From: Lactifluus volemus
Taxonomy: Eukaryota; Basidiomycota; Agaricomycetes; Russulales; Russulaceae
Direction: 5' to 3'
NCBI GenBank assembly: GCA_022376515.1
Contig: WTXI01000096.1
Location: 62,001 to 126,000 of the forward strand
Length of the DNA stretch: 64,000 nucleotides
The translations under genes were made by a program, and so were the position numbers. Positions within the stretch are counted from its first letter, which is position 1, and the number at the start of each line of letters is the position of its first letter. The notes beneath the pieces were generated by a model. That model was not told the DNA's origin and made no database searches. It saw nothing but the letters and a program-made list of their open reading frames with translations. Positions 25,166-37,954 of the stretch are shown here, in pieces.

Positions 25166-25449
25166 TTGATTCTATTAATGACTGGGCTATGGTATGATTA
25201 GCAGCGGGGGACATCGGACACGACTGAATTCGGCATACGAATTTGGGAACTTGGGGGTATTCGTAGCTTTTGAAACGTAGATTTAAGTACAAGTATAGAA
25301 GGTCCGGGTAGGTAAGTGGGTTACTGTGAGTGTGGGGCGAGCGGCAAAGCAAACCACCAAGGCTTTTTTCCCACACAAGCAAGGGTCTCCCAGCGTCAGC
25401 ATCTGCCAGTGCTGACACGCAGACTTACGGAGCATCTGTTAGTTCAAGT

Positions 25450-25755
25450 TGTACGTTCTCTCACTAGCACAGGACCCGATCGCCGTACAGTCCGTCGAAA
25501 CGATCGTCTCTCGTACCAAGTTGCTCACCGTATCTTCCTCCCCGTTCAAGTTGTTTTCCCTCGGTTTATACATGCGCGGATCTCTAGGATGCGTCGGGGG
25601 AACAAGGTCCATCGCAGTACCGGGTTTAAGTCCCGTCACGGCTCCGAGGCACACGAAGTTCACGAACATACGGACTCATTTCGGTTTTGAGCGGGATGTC
25701 CGTCCTCGCTTCCGTTTTGCGATGGAATCCCAACCTAGCACTATGTTCCTGTAGA
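25450..25755 (+). pseudogene. F-box family C-terminal relic
   Basis: The translated stretch IVSRTKLLTVSS..FKLFSLG..MRGS..GGTRSI, and further on FGFERDVR, follows the order of IIPRSELLAS..FRMFSLDEDARGVHAISGTRWI and GYFKRDVPSSL in F-box D. Similarity is patchy, with deletions and no N-terminal half. A decayed fragment of the same family. Confidence 0.5.
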
Positions 25756-28700
25756 GGTGTGCGCGTCGTCGCTGTCAGGTAGAAGGTGAGATTGATTGTT
25801 GTTTCTCTGGCCTTTGGAACGTTCTGACGAGATCTTCGACAGCACAATGTCCGATTGACGAGGCGACATGATATAAGCCAACGCTCGACTGGATGACCGT
25901 GCTCCACCAGGTCTTGGCTCTTTCCAGCCCTTCAAAGCCCTGCTTTCTTTGATTCCTTGATCTCAACGCGTAATTTCTGGACGTCTAAGATTCGCAAAAT
26001 TCAGATGTGACCAGCTGATTTCGTTGTGTTCTCCCTTCTTTTGTCAGGAGTTGTTGTTAGCACCCACCAGCACATGATACGTTCGTCGGACTTCGAACGA
26101 TGCCACTGTGCGATCACTTCAGTCCAGGTCGATCCTCCAGTCGGACCCAAAGATCTCGCCAATTCTTGCCCACTTGTCAATTTCCTGAGGCAGCTCAAGG
26201 GATGCCGGTGCCCCTTACCTTTCGCCCTCTTTATTCCAACCCTTTTGTCATGGACCCCTGATGATGAGTAGTACATGTCTGGCTGCATAGCATCTCCTTG
26301 CTCGTTTATTTGTTGGAAACGGATATGTAATTCGGTTCGCATAAGTTGGACATCGCAAAATGTTCCCATTCCGAAAGTTACTCGCAGACCCCAGTCTAAG
26401 TCTAACTTCGGTATGGACTCCTCAATCAAGACACCCTTGCCTATGTTGAGTCCGTCGTCGAAGTTTTCAAGCTGTCAAGTGATCCAAGACGTCGGGTTTC
26501 TGAATGTAGAAAGGGCTTTGTTCACGACTTTGAGATGAAAATAGTACCCGTACTCGGAAACCCAGATGGTTGGGCAAAGATATAGTATGAATTTTGTGTC
26601 TTTGTCTCAGAATTTCATGGCCATGCACTATGACACATTATCTTCTCGACCCTGATAACAGAGGATGCATTCTAAGCCACCCACGCTTGTCCATTTCTGG
26701 CCTTATCAAACACAACTGCTCAGGGACCTGCATGTCCAAGTCCAGTAAGGAGCTTGTTTACACATCCAGGGGTGCCTCTGCGGGCGCTCTCGAGTTGCCA
26801 TCGAGGATCTAGACATCCTCGATTTCAGGCCCAGGTCGTTCAATTTTACTACTGTATGACCCCAAGATGCACTGGGACCCCCCTCGGCGTTTTGTCAGTT
26901 CTCCTTCTCTCTGACCACACCCGGACATCGAATGCGGAAGCATGATTATGCAATATGGCAAACAAGGGGTACACTGACCACATCCAGATCAAAGAGGATC
27001 ATCTTCACTCTTTTTCAGGGCCACCGTTTCCTGGTAGAGACAAGCCCAAAAACTTGAATTCTTGTGATGCAGAAAAACGGTCAATCGCGATTGAATGGTC
27101 ATGGTCATGCTACTGATGATGCCATGCTTTACTGCGCTTTTGGCACTATCCGGCCCACAAGCATCCACTTCGCGCAGCCGACTCTATGTGATGCGCCCCC
27201 ATCAGAGCATCAAAGAATAACATATCATCTTGTGAACTTGAAGGGCCTTTCCAGCCCATATGATGATGGTTCTGACATTGAAACATGTACCATATGGTCA
27301 GGGGCATTCTCGGTAGTTGCCGCTCACCGGTCCCGGGTTCTCAGGGCTATGCTGTACCCCTGTTCGTTCAGCCATGCCTTAATCAGGTGGACCCCTTCCA
27401 TTCAAGCTAGACTATAGTCTTGGAAAGACCAACGACTTCTCACTTCAAAGGAGTTCCGGAGTTCCCACAACCCTCCGTTGATCAAGAGCTGTTAAGCAAC
27501 GCCGACGCTAGTGTTATGCAACAAGATCGCCACGCAAAGTTATCTTACTCTCGCCATGATGCATGATCCCTAAATGGGTTAAACCGTCGTGTGTGGTTGT
27601 GCCATCGCGCTTTTCAAAAGTTCAGGGTTACACGCATGCGGGTGGACCTCCCCCTCTTATTTGCAAAAAGGCACGCACAAACCGATTCCTGTGTCGTCGA
27701 TTGTTCTCAAGGAAGTGGTTGAACTCCTTAAAGTGAGTCTTCTCGCGAGTTGACTCGTTTTTCGAGAACTTCTTTTCTTGGGTCATGCACGGCATTGTCG
27801 TGGTTGGCGTCGCCCGTGTTCTTTAAATTCCCCGTCACCCGAGCTGTCGACCCATATTCGTCTTGGTACCTATTGGAATCGCACCAACGCTGTTGCCAAT
27901 GGTGCAGAAGTCAACGTAACGCACGCTGTGGCACGCCATCACCATGTGATGTGATTACACGTGGACTTTTTCCTCACTTGCCGAAGAAGACGTGAGATGA
28001 CAATTAGGTCTGTGGCCTGAGGGATTCCATGTACACAGGTTTTCCAAGAATAGGGAAACACTACAAGTTGGAGTGCTGGAGTAAGATATCGAGACTATCT
28101 ATGTCAGATACCGGTCGACCAAACCTTCGACTGCTGATCCGTCAAGATGCCTTCTGTGACATGGGGCCCAGAAAGATTTAAGTCTGGTTCTCCCCGAGTA
28201 TCCGTTGCGTTACTCCCTTAGGACTCTTCCCTATCAATAGTCGCGCGCTTGATCGAGTGGCTGCTACCCAGGAGAATCCCGATTGCTAAACCCGGCATAT
28301 TTTACCACGGTAACCCTTTAAAACTTCGCGGCATCACGAAGTTGAACTTTTGGGCCAGTGAGTGACCGGATCGCGCCGATTGTAACCATACCTTGTGACT
28401 ACATCTTTTTCTGCAGAAGAACACGTGCTCCCCTTCAGGCCCCGCTTAAAGCTCTTAGAGTCCGGCAGTCCTGACTTAATTCCCACAGGGCAATGAACTT
28501 GATCCGTGCTGATGCAGACCCTCGCCGGAGCTTATTTGAAGGGCTCCACGTGAAGCTTAATATAATGACCCGCTCCCGAACGTCGTTACTACAAATGACC
28601 TCTTTGGAGTGTGTAAGGAACACGCAGACGCCCCTACACACGGCTAGACGACTGACCCGAATCCTTAGCGCCGCACTTCTTTCCATTGTTGGTAATTCTG

Positions 28701-28921
28701 CTAACTCTGGTAAGTCATCCATATCGGCATGCTGAGCATAGTAATGCTTCCATCCTGTCAAGGTTTTCGAAATGAAGGAAGACTCCCATGGGCTCACGGA
28801 ATCGGTTCATGTCATTTCCTTTGTCTCAGCCGCAGCCCTCTGCAAAACCCACCCGTACCCGGCCGCCCGCCTTATAAACTATGTGCCGTGGTCAGCGCCT
28901 CTGGTACCCTCATAGCAAGAA
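25756..28921. other. No recognisable gene (3.2 kb)
   Basis: Many short frames lie on both strands, the longest about 142 codons (26001-26429, minus), and none shows a motif I recognise. The composition is not simple sequence. This may be an old, decayed element or gene; I cannot say which. Confidence 0.4.
28873..28878 (+). promoter_or_regulatory. Putative TATA box of the NmrA-family gene
   Basis: TATAAA lies 44 bases before the ATG at 28922, after a GC-rich, CCCG-containing stretch. Position and motif fit a core promoter with a short leader. Inference only. Confidence 0.35.
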
Positions 28922-30116
28922 ATGACCATCGTAATTATCCCGGCTACCTCCCGCACCAACACCTTTGTCATTAAAGCCTTGCTTTCATTTCCTCGGCCTC
29001 CATCCATCCGCCTGGTAGCGCATACTGATGATTCCAGAACGCAGCTTCGGGCAGACTTCATGACCCATCCAAATGTCTCCACCGCGGTTGCAGATCTCCT
29101 TGACCCATCGTCCCTCCGAAAAGCCCTCTGTGGAGCGCGGGTAGTGTTCTACAATGGGCCACTTCGCGCAAACGAGTCCCAGATGGGCAAAAATATCGTC
29201 GACGCGGCGTGTGCGATGGACGTAGAGAAGTTGGTCTATTGTAGTATACTCCATCCGTATATTTCTCGCCTGCCCCACCATCGCTCTAAACTGGAGTGCG
29301 TATGTTGTACGAAGGCTACATCTCTCTGTTGACTGACGTTGTGCTCTGTTCAGGGTAGAGGAATACATATTCGAATCCGGCCTGAACTATACCATACTTC
29401 AGGCAAGTAGCTTCCTCATGTTACAGCTTTCGCTGAGCTGACGAGAGGAGGGGGTTATCAGCCCGCACACCTCATGCAGGACATACCAGTGAAAACCGTC
29501 TTGCAGGATGGCTATCTTCAAGTCTCATTCTCCCCACTCGTCACCCACGGTTTTCTTGACCTTATAGACCTCGCAGCGGTCGCAGTTGCAATATTGCGTG
29601 CTCGTCCATCTAAGCATGCTCGAACTCGATACGAACTCGTCGGTGACATAGCATCATACAGAGATATCACCCAATGGCTCTCAGAATACGCGGGTATGCC
29701 GATCACTATCGAGCGTGTGGATCGCGACACTGCTATCCAGCGTCAAGTGTATCCAGTGTTCGAACGTCCTCAGATACAGTCGGGATTTGAACGTCCCCAA
29801 ATTCATTCCGGATTCGGACGTCCTCAAATGCAATCCGGACTTGGACGTCCTCAAGTGTATCTGGGACTCGAACGTCCTCCGGTACATTCAGGACTCGGAC
29901 GTTTGAAAGATGCCTATGGATGCGACGCATTAGCACGCATGATCTCATATTACGAAGAGCAGTACGTCGGAATTCTTCTCTCGATTGAGCATCATACTCA
30001 TATGAAGAAAATTTCATTCCAGTGGTCTGACCGGTAGTATCAATACCCTGTGCTGGCTTCTTGGTCGGGACTCGACGTCGTTAAAGCAGTACATCGCGCG
30101 AGAACCGCGGATCTAA
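28922..30116 (+). CDS. NmrA-like NAD(P)-binding oxidoreductase-type protein with a 9-residue tandem repeat
   Basis: Exons 28922-29295, 29354-29402, 29462-29961 and 30023-30116 give about 338 aa with no frame break. The N-terminus is a Rossmann-type strand (TIVIIPATSRTNTFVIKALL), followed by DLLDPSSLRKAL, VEKLVYCS and VEEYIFESGLNYTILQPAHLMQ, which match the NmrA/atypical SDR order. Downstream come HGFLDLIDLAAVA, YELVGDIASY and a final CWLLGRDSTSLKQYIARE. Intron 2 (29403-29461) is a GC-AG intron (GCAAGT), fixed by the ILQ|PAH motif. About 29760-29900 holds five tandem 27-bp units (consensus FERPQIQSG). Such proteins bind NAD(P) as redox sensors or reductases; the substrate is unknown. The usual GxxGxxG is poorly kept (ATSRTN). 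Confidence 0.75.
29760..29900 (+). repeat. Coding minisatellite, five 27-bp units
   Basis: Five units encode (F/L)(E/G)RP(Q/P)xxxG in frame within exon 3 of the NmrA-like gene. Units differ mainly at third positions and at the three residues before the Gly. Lengths stay multiples of 27, so copy number can vary without breaking the frame. Confidence 0.85.
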
Positions 30117-31867
30117 TGTTGTTGGCAGAGGCCGTGATCCGAGTCGTACCGTAACGCTTTCAATTGGACGTGCCTTACGACCTGCGCTTATCGATACGAT
30201 TGAGATATGCTATTACCAAATATACCTAGCTGACGTTCCTGACATTATCGACAGTGATGCCAAACAACGGATACGCTGCCCCGTGCGACCTGTGATCGCT
30301 CACCGTTCAACGCACGGGCTTCCGTGCCTCTTAGGAATATTGCGAATTGTACGTACATGAAGAAGCCGGAGTTTCATTGACGGTGCCGCATGACAAAATG
30401 GGGTTATCGTAAGACACAGCGTAAAGGAAGTAGCCCGAGCGAGCGCATGTGCATGGTGTTGTCAACAATTGAATTACTGTACGATGAAGAGCTTCTCGAC
30501 CGGGACGCATTAGCAATACGCAGCCATACTGTACCCACGCCATTCCCACACCATACAAGTACAGAAGCAAGCGTAGCGGCTTGCGAGCCTTCCCGTGACC
30601 CGGAAGAAAGCATGATAGCTAGCTCTACGCCACTACTGTCACGGAAGTATGTGAACCCGGTCGAAGGGGAACGAGTATCCGTGCCATATGATCGCAATCA
30701 GGTTGACACGTCGGCCCTGGAGCGGTTTCAGAATGACTACTATCAGATAAGAACCACAATGGTGTAGTACTAGTAATAGGTAGAGCAGTTTCACCAAGCT
30801 GGCATCGTGCCTGTAGCAGGCTGCCGATGCGCACATCAATGAATTCAAGAAAAAAAAAATTACCATATCAAGAGTAATTCCGAGTTAATCAGAAAAATGC
30901 GGCCCTCTGTCAACCACTTTGGCTACACGACTACACAGTCGACGAGGAACATAATGGTATCCACAGTGGCCCGTGGATAATCGCGCGAGCATTGACGACA
31001 TGGATTTTTACTATCACAGGTCCAGTGCTTAGTTGATGAACGGTCTGGGAGCTGGGGTTTACGTGTCCACGTGGTGAATACTTTGCAACTCCGTAGAATC
31101 GCGCAGGCCAGGAGCGAACTCGTTGATATCACCTTGTAGACTTGTGGGGTCAGACTTTGGACTCCCAGGCTCCTACTAGTAGATCTTCTGAACTACGCCG
31201 AACCTGGTGCAGTGGTGACAGAATTCAGTAGTGAGGCTGGTTGTTCAAGTTGAAATTGAACTTTGAAGTGGCGGCGCTGCTTGGAGTTCTTTTGCCACTC
31301 ATACACCGGAGAAAATAAATAGCCTGCGTTGTTGTTGAATCTTAAGGCACTTGATTACCCATAGAAGCATCCGGTTCCAGGAAACACCCGCTATCAGACC
31401 GCCTCATCCGGAATTTCAGTTACCAGCCCACATCATCATATGGGAAGATGCCGGCGGCGCCGCAAGATCAATGTGTGAGAGGAATCCCATGACTGCAAGA
31501 GTACCATACTATATTTGTGACTAGCCAGTCAATACTACTAGTACAGTAGCTATAGCCTGGCACAATTACCGCCCGTTTATGCCCTCGCAGCAAGCCTCGG
31601 GTTTGTGAACCTTACATAATCACCTCAAAACTGTGTTTTCTTCTGACTTCCTCGAGGTATTGGTGAAGCTTTTCTAGTATACACGACCCTGGATGACGTA
31701 ACAAGAAAATCTCTGAAAAAAAGTTGTAGTAAAGGCCAGTTATGAGGCCAGTTACGAGGTTCAATGATTTTCGATCTCCGGACTCCGGCCCGCCGTTTAC
31801 CGCATGAGCTGAGGGGCACTGGTCGGCTTTTATCCATAATAAACCTTTTACGACAAGATTTTTTTTC
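30117..31867. other. No supported gene
   Basis: A 125-codon plus-strand frame (30390-30767) has no recognised motif. An A-run at about 30851-30860 has no matching target-site duplication that I could find. The last part is the 5' flank of the kelch gene. Confidence 0.4.
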
Positions 31868-34540
31868 ATGGGAAAGAAAAAGCCATCGAATGCACCGGTA
31901 TCAAAGGCGGCGGCGAAAGCTGCCAAGAAGGCCAAAGCCGCACAAAAAACAGAGCGGAAAGAGAAGAAGAAACTGGGAAAGGGAAAGGACGAGTTGGACG
32001 ACGATCAGGACCTTGAGGCGATCCTCGAGAATGTATCAGAACATTCCTCATTTATGCCGCCTAGCTGAGTTAACGTTAACAAGACACCCCTAGTAGATCC
32101 GCCGAGAGTGGGAAGAGGCACACGCTGTAACCGAAGAGCTTGTCGAGGGTCCGCCGAGTCGGAGAGCCAGTGCGACTCTCACGGCGTGTCCCAGTGGAGA
32201 CTATCTCTGGTGCATCGGAGGCGAGTTTTTCAGTCAAGATGGGAAAGCCGTGAGTCCTCTTCTCTTTGAATCTGCGTAAAGACCTCAATGTTGCTACCCA
32301 GTATTTCTACAATGACGTGTTTCGATACTGTCCCGAGAAGGTGCGTAAACAGAGTTCAAAGCTAGGGAGTCTGTCGAATAATAATTGCAGGATGAATGGC
32401 GGAAGTTTGTCTCCCCGACGTGTCCAGGTCCAAGATCTTCCCATGCTGTCGTTGCTTCTCCTGCGGGAGGTGGCAAACTCTTTCTTTTCGGTGTGCCGAC
32501 ATCCGCGCACTCGTTGGCTACGTGCAACCTCATCAGAATCCAGGGGGTGAATTCTCGTCCTTGTATCAGAACACGTTTCACCATTATCGTGACTTTTGGT
32601 GCTTCGACATTACAACGCGTTCTTGGGATCGAATTGAAACAAAGTTCGTCCGTCGGCACGTTCAGGACATAGGTTCGCCTTGTTGTATCTTTCTTCTATT
32701 GCCCTCTCTTCAGCGAGCGTTACCTAGAATGGCTTTGTGGAAGCATTACGTGTTCTGTTCGGCGGGTTTTACGATCCAGGCGTTGCGAGTAAGTGTCTTC
32801 GAGTCTTGGTTTTCTCTAGTGAACACCATTACAGCGCGATATATGAACGACCTCTGGGTATTCGACATGCAGGAGTACAAGTGGCAACAGATAGAATTTA
32901 AGGATCCGAATGAACGCCGCCCGTCGTAAGTTCCTGTCTCAGACACATTGATGTTGTCGTTCATTCGAATCTTGCAAGTCCGAGGAGCGGCTTCTCCTTC
33001 CTTTCCACGCCCGATGGTATCGTCCTCCACGGTGTGCACGTATCTCACGATCCGCGTGGCTAGTCTGACCCACGTAGGGGGATACTGCAAGGAATATACG
33101 AAGGGCAAACGCCCTGTGGGCATCATGCTTGATGATACTTGGTTCCTTCGGTCAGCTTTTGCATTTACTATCACACCTTGAGCCACATTTAATCATCTTT
33201 GCTACTGGTAGCCTCTCGCTTGCGACGGCGCCTGAAGACACCACTTCAAGCAAAACGAAGCTCGAACCTCTGGTTGTAAAGTGGGAGCGCCGCAAGCGCC
33301 CCTCCACCGCGTATGCGCCCGCGCTAAGATCGGGGGCAACCATGTCACTCTGGGTGCAAAAGGGATGGGTGTGCTATTTGGTGGTGTAACTGATGAAGAC
33401 CCAGACGAAGAGACGCTGAAGAGCACCTTTTGGAATGACTTGTAAGTCAGCCTACTTTAGATTCACTTTGCGGTCCCACCTCTCGTCTGGGGCGTAGGAA
33501 TGCGTACCAAGTCGCTGGAACGGGCGGTGGGTGTCGATGATGCTCAAAACGCCAAAGAAGAAGGGAGGCAAGAGAAAGAAAGACCGCGCGCGTGAAGATG
33601 ACGACGACGACGAGGAAGATATACAGAAAGCGGGAGGAGAACCAGAATTGGAACCAGATCCCGATGATCCGCTACTTTCCACCCCCATCCCTCGGTACAA
33701 TGCGATGCTTGCAGTGTTGCGCAACACGCTTTACATGTATGTCTTTGCTTAGCCTCAAACTATTAATATAAGGACTAATTCTATGACTAGATATGGCGGC
33801 ATCTTCGAACGAGGCTCTCGAGAATATATTCTCGATGATTTCTATGCCATTGCTCTTGACAAGATGGATCGGTATACCTGCCTGAAAAAGAGTGACGTAG
33901 CCATATCCCTGGAGGGCGATGACGAGAGCAGTAGTAGCGATGACGACGAAGACGGAGATGACACTGATGAAGGCTACGAAGTTGAAGAAGAAATGTTGAG
34001 CGAGGAGGAAACTCCAGAAATACAAGCAGAGGAAGTGGTTGTCGAGACGGTAGGTGGTATATACGAGATGGGATACTGAGTGTCTTCCTCTAACCTGCCT
34101 TCTTAAACCAAAGGTATCAATACGCGATCAAGCGACTGCCTTTATGGGGGTCTCCAAAGATACCAAACGTTCTGAAGAGGATATCATCAGTACACCCCTT
34201 CCGGGAGAGACGCTCGCTGCCTTTTACGCTCGCTCTCGTAAGTTTCCGTTTCGGCAACGCGCGTATAGAAACTATGGTTAAACGAGAAGCTGTTGATGGT
34301 AACCGTTGGCACCTTGCAGGTGAATACTGGGCGCAGAAGGCTCGGGAGAACAGCGACAACAGGGGAAAACTTTTGCGCCGTGATGGTTTCTCGCTCGCAG
34401 AAGAGCATTACGGCACATATAAGCCTATCCTGGAAGAAGTGGAGAGAATCCTCGCAGAGGCTGGCCTGGACGAAGAGGAAATGAAGCGTGCGTCTGCGGT
34501 GGGCCATGTAGGGTCTGAACAAAGTCGTAACCGTAGGTGA
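31868..34540 (+). CDS. Kelch-repeat protein with C-terminal DUF4110 (KLHDC4/Kel3 type)
   Basis: Starts with a Lys/Ala-rich basic N-terminus (MGKKKPSNAPVSKAAAKAAKK), then REWEEAHAVTEE. Kelch blades follow: YLWCIGGEFF, FYNDVFRYCPEKDEWRKF, PGPRSSHAVV, DFWCFDITTRSWDRIE, MNDLWVFDMQEYKWQQIE and LHGGYCKEY. An acidic linker precedes the C-terminal domain (REYWAQKAREN...RRDGFSLAEEHYGTYKP). About ten short introns are recognisable, for example 32033-32096, 32250-32301, 32341-32390 and 32491-32543, plus a last one ending just before the YWAQ codons. Four places lack one base relative to the protein frame: near 32643, 32754, 33364 and 33513. The family is a conserved eukaryotic single-copy gene, so consensus error is as likely as loss. 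Confidence 0.8.
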
Positions 34541-36543
34541 AGGGGAGCCAATGGGAGACTTACTCAAAGGAATCATGTAACTTGGGCACGTCCAGCTAAT
34601 TGTCTGGTATTCACAGGAAACAGAGATCTATCGCGTGTGGTATAATTGTGCTTCAGAGCTTCTTCCGCTGCCCTTGTATTGACATTCACGAGTAGTGTCT
34701 CTCAAAACACGGAGCTATCGTTCCAGGATGTCGTGCTCCTGGAGCATACGGCCCGGCGACAGTCACGGTAAAACGCTGTATGGAAACCTTCAAGCTACGT
34801 TTTCAGACCTCCGGAGCCGTTGCGTTGAACTGCTATCACTTCAAAATTCCTGACTTCTATCAGGAATGCAGATTGTGCGTGTGTCAACCTGAAGGCTTTT
34901 GAAACGCGAACAGTGTGCAGCTGCGTGCTACACTTACACTTTGTGTACACCGAGCCCATGCATCTTATCACAACCAGCACTCAGTGACTCAAACACATAA
35001 TTAAATGCGACGGTCGCAGAAGGCATACAACGTGACAGATCCCCAGGTCTCGTTCCGCCCCAGTAAAGGCGACAATCATCAATGATTGCTTATCTCGATC
35101 TGCAGGCAAAGGTTGCCGTAACCTTACTTGGGGTTGATTACTAAGCAGACGCCGCTTTCAACCGTGACCAATTCGATGATGCCGTTCTCGAGAGCGACAA
35201 CGAGCGTACCAACACGGCACTGAAGCTGGATGGGATCCAGCCAAAGGGGTTATTATACAGCCTAACACCTCGAGCCACTATGGCTATCTGAGCTCGCTGA
35301 GATGACGGGCGGCATCATTCCGCCACCCGCGGCCATGGAGCGGCGGTCCGATAAACTTGATCCTGAGATTGGACTGAAAAGCCCAGTATGTGCAGACCGT
35401 GCGAGTGGACTGCAACAGGATTACTGCCGCTTTACGAGGGTCCAGATGCTGCGTAGTTACGGCGCTGTTAAACACGCTGCAGTAGCAAACCCCGGCGACT
35501 AAAAAATCTCGTATACACCCGCAACGAGTAATCCCATCGCGCCGCCTCGATATGATCATACGAGCAATTCCCACTCAAGCAGCGTCCTCGTGTTGTATAA
35601 TGCGCTCGTGTGTATGCACTCTCCACATAAATCTCTATCGTTGACCAAAAAAGGCCGATGAGATGTGGGCCATCTCTACGCCCCCAAGGAGCCATATGGG
35701 ATGGTCACAGGCGTACAGTAAGTACCGCCCTTCTCTGCCAGTGTGCCCCGCCTTTGAATCAGGGTTGCTTGGATTTAGCAATCAGAAGGAAAATGTGATA
35801 CTCTGGTATTTCAAGGTCCCAGAATCTCCGAGTCTTCACCTCGTTCCACGCCACTTCCCATTTTCGCTTACTTCTCCTGGGTCATCCGCAGCGTGGGATT
35901 GGCCATGTCATTTACGGGTCTATCAGCCTGAGTTGATGATGACGCAGTGGCGCGTGGAGTATCATTGCGCTGGCCCTTCCCATGACACTCGGAATCATGA
36001 CGGATACGACAGATAACGCACGGGTGGCGTGGCGCACCTACAGAGGGGAGAAAGATTAATAATCATGCCAGCCCGTGCGAAGCCTTCTACGATTATCGGA
36101 AGACTAGTAGAACGCTCTTCGGTCCCATTGGCTCGGGAGCTCGCTGCCCCGCTTGAAACTTCCTCTCTCTCTCTCCCTGCGCACGTACCAAGCTCCTCTT
36201 TCTAGATCTGTGTGAGAGGACCTCAAATATATACCCCGCTGTGACGAAGGCCAACACCGAGGTGACTATAGAACATGATGTATATCGATACGGTGAGTCT
36301 TTCTGGACAATTCGTCATCCTGAGTCATGTGAGCGAGGTATCGCTGAGGTAGCATGGAGCGCACCTCCTCGTTAATTCCAACAACCCATTCATAGTCAGC
36401 CGTTAACGACTGGTATCTACTCTCTCCTATGCTCACGATCTCGCAATGTGGCAGCTGGGAAGCGAAGATATCTTGAAGCGCTTGTCGAGGGGCGTCGCCT
36501 ACATCTCCGTCACGATGTGATCACTGGTTCGCTTTGAACTCTC
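34541..36543. other. No supported gene
   Basis: Short frames only. The frame at 35663-36016 (117 codons, plus) has no recognised motif. A microsatellite-like CTCTCTCTC lies near 36163-36175. The right end is the 3' side of the minus-strand F-box gene. Confidence 0.4.
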
Positions 36544-37954
36544 TTAAAGCGAGAGGACAAACTCACGAGCAACTAGTGGGTGTGAGTACACGAGCCACCG
36601 AGCGCCAGCTGCGATCGGCGCTGCCAGCGAATGCTCAATCTCCACGCAGCATGCCGTGCGCGCGCTCCAGGTTTCCCAGGGTGTTGGTGACCCGTCAGAA
36701 TCGCTCGTCGTATCCGCCACCGAACAGAGGTAATCGCGCCGCATTGCGAGCCAGTTGAACGTGAGGTCGGCGTCTTTGGCTACTAGAACCGCTGTCAGTC
36801 CAACTAAACAGGCATCGGGGGAAGGTCGAAATGGGAGGGATGGTGAGTGTGAGGAGAACATCGAAGGTTGGGCTTGCATTAGCCGGAATGACGCAGGATG
36901 TGATAGGATGGCATCTTGCGGAAAGGGTAGACAGAGCTGCCCGACCCTTTCCAAGGAACAGGTAGCGCCATCGAGGATGCGGTGTACCTCCAGGGTACCA
37001 GTCTGTAAATTGACAAGGGCGATTAATGTAGTGTTGAGGAGAGCAAACGAGGAGGCATATGTAAGATCCGGGGCCGTGAGAACCTGGAATAGAGAGTCAG
37101 TTCATTGGTGGCGTGAGATGACCTGACACTTTCAAGGGACACATCTCCTGATTTCCACCCGACGAGGAATACGAAGTCAGGTAGTGCCGTAACTTGAGTG
37201 ACCATCACAACGACCCTGTCCCCAGCTACTTGCATGTGTACGTCATATGTGTCATGGGTGCAGATAACGCTTCCTTCAAACTGCAGCGGTATAGTTGAAT
37301 TGGCGGCGAGTGGGTGCGCCGTGCCTTCATAAAAATCCAACACCAGAAGGGACCCATGGGGTTCAGGGTCCTCTTCGGGATTGCTGCTCCGGAAAAAGTC
37401 AGCTGGGCGGGGGGGATAGTACTAAGAATAGACCCGCACAAAACCAGCATCACCGCAAGGTTATACTCTTCAACATTGAAGCAATATGAAACTACAGACA
37501 TGGGTTGGAGGAGATCAACATCGTGCCACGTTACGGAGCCACGCTTCACTGCATCGTGCAGATAAATGTAACTATATCCCACTGGCCGATCGTCCACTGG
37601 GTACCGCCGCCTCGCAACCAAGTAGCCGCCGTGTATCTCGTATCGTATGATGCTGACCGATATGTTGCTAGGAACCACACACTGCGAAGCGGGTTGACGT
37701 AGGTCCGGTACATGCCAAGTACGTTCCCATTTTTCCAAGACAGCCATCCGTTCGGGTAACGAGAGTACAGTGAGAAAGGGGTCGTTCACGCCCGCTTTCT
37801 CCGTCCGCACTAGATATCGCAGATACTGAGAATTAGAAATGATGCTGTGGAGTCTCCGAGAGGTTAGAGCGCAGGCGCCGATGCTGCGCAAGGATAGATG
37901 GGAGAGGATCTGGATGAGCAGTTCGACGGAGAGGTCTAGGAGTTGTGGGGACAT
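36544..37954 (-). CDS. F-box protein, second subfamily (member 1)
   Basis: Exons on the minus strand: 37954-37434, 37383-37128 and 37083-36544, giving about 438 aa with no frame break. Introns are 50 and 44 nt (GTCTAT and GTCAGG donors, the second with a GAACTGAC branch site). The F-box is at residues about 4-45 (LLDLSVELLIQILSHLSLRSIGACALTSRRL). The middle has LLVLDFYEGTAHPLAA and FVFLVGWKSGDVS, shared in pattern with the gene at 46310-48184. The protein stops earlier than that paralog, lacking its PYVETVTC...VLIDEERILGLR tail, so it may be C-terminally truncated. An alternative in-frame ATG lies 78 bases upstream (38032). Presumed SCF adaptor. Confidence 0.75.

Noticed and set aside
25756..28921. 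Possible transposon or polyprotein
   Set aside because: No reverse transcriptase, integrase or transposase motif and no terminal repeats could be found by reading; left as unassigned.
30849..30862. A-run as a possible third retroposon tail
   Set aside because: No direct repeat flanking it and no element-like sequence upstream.
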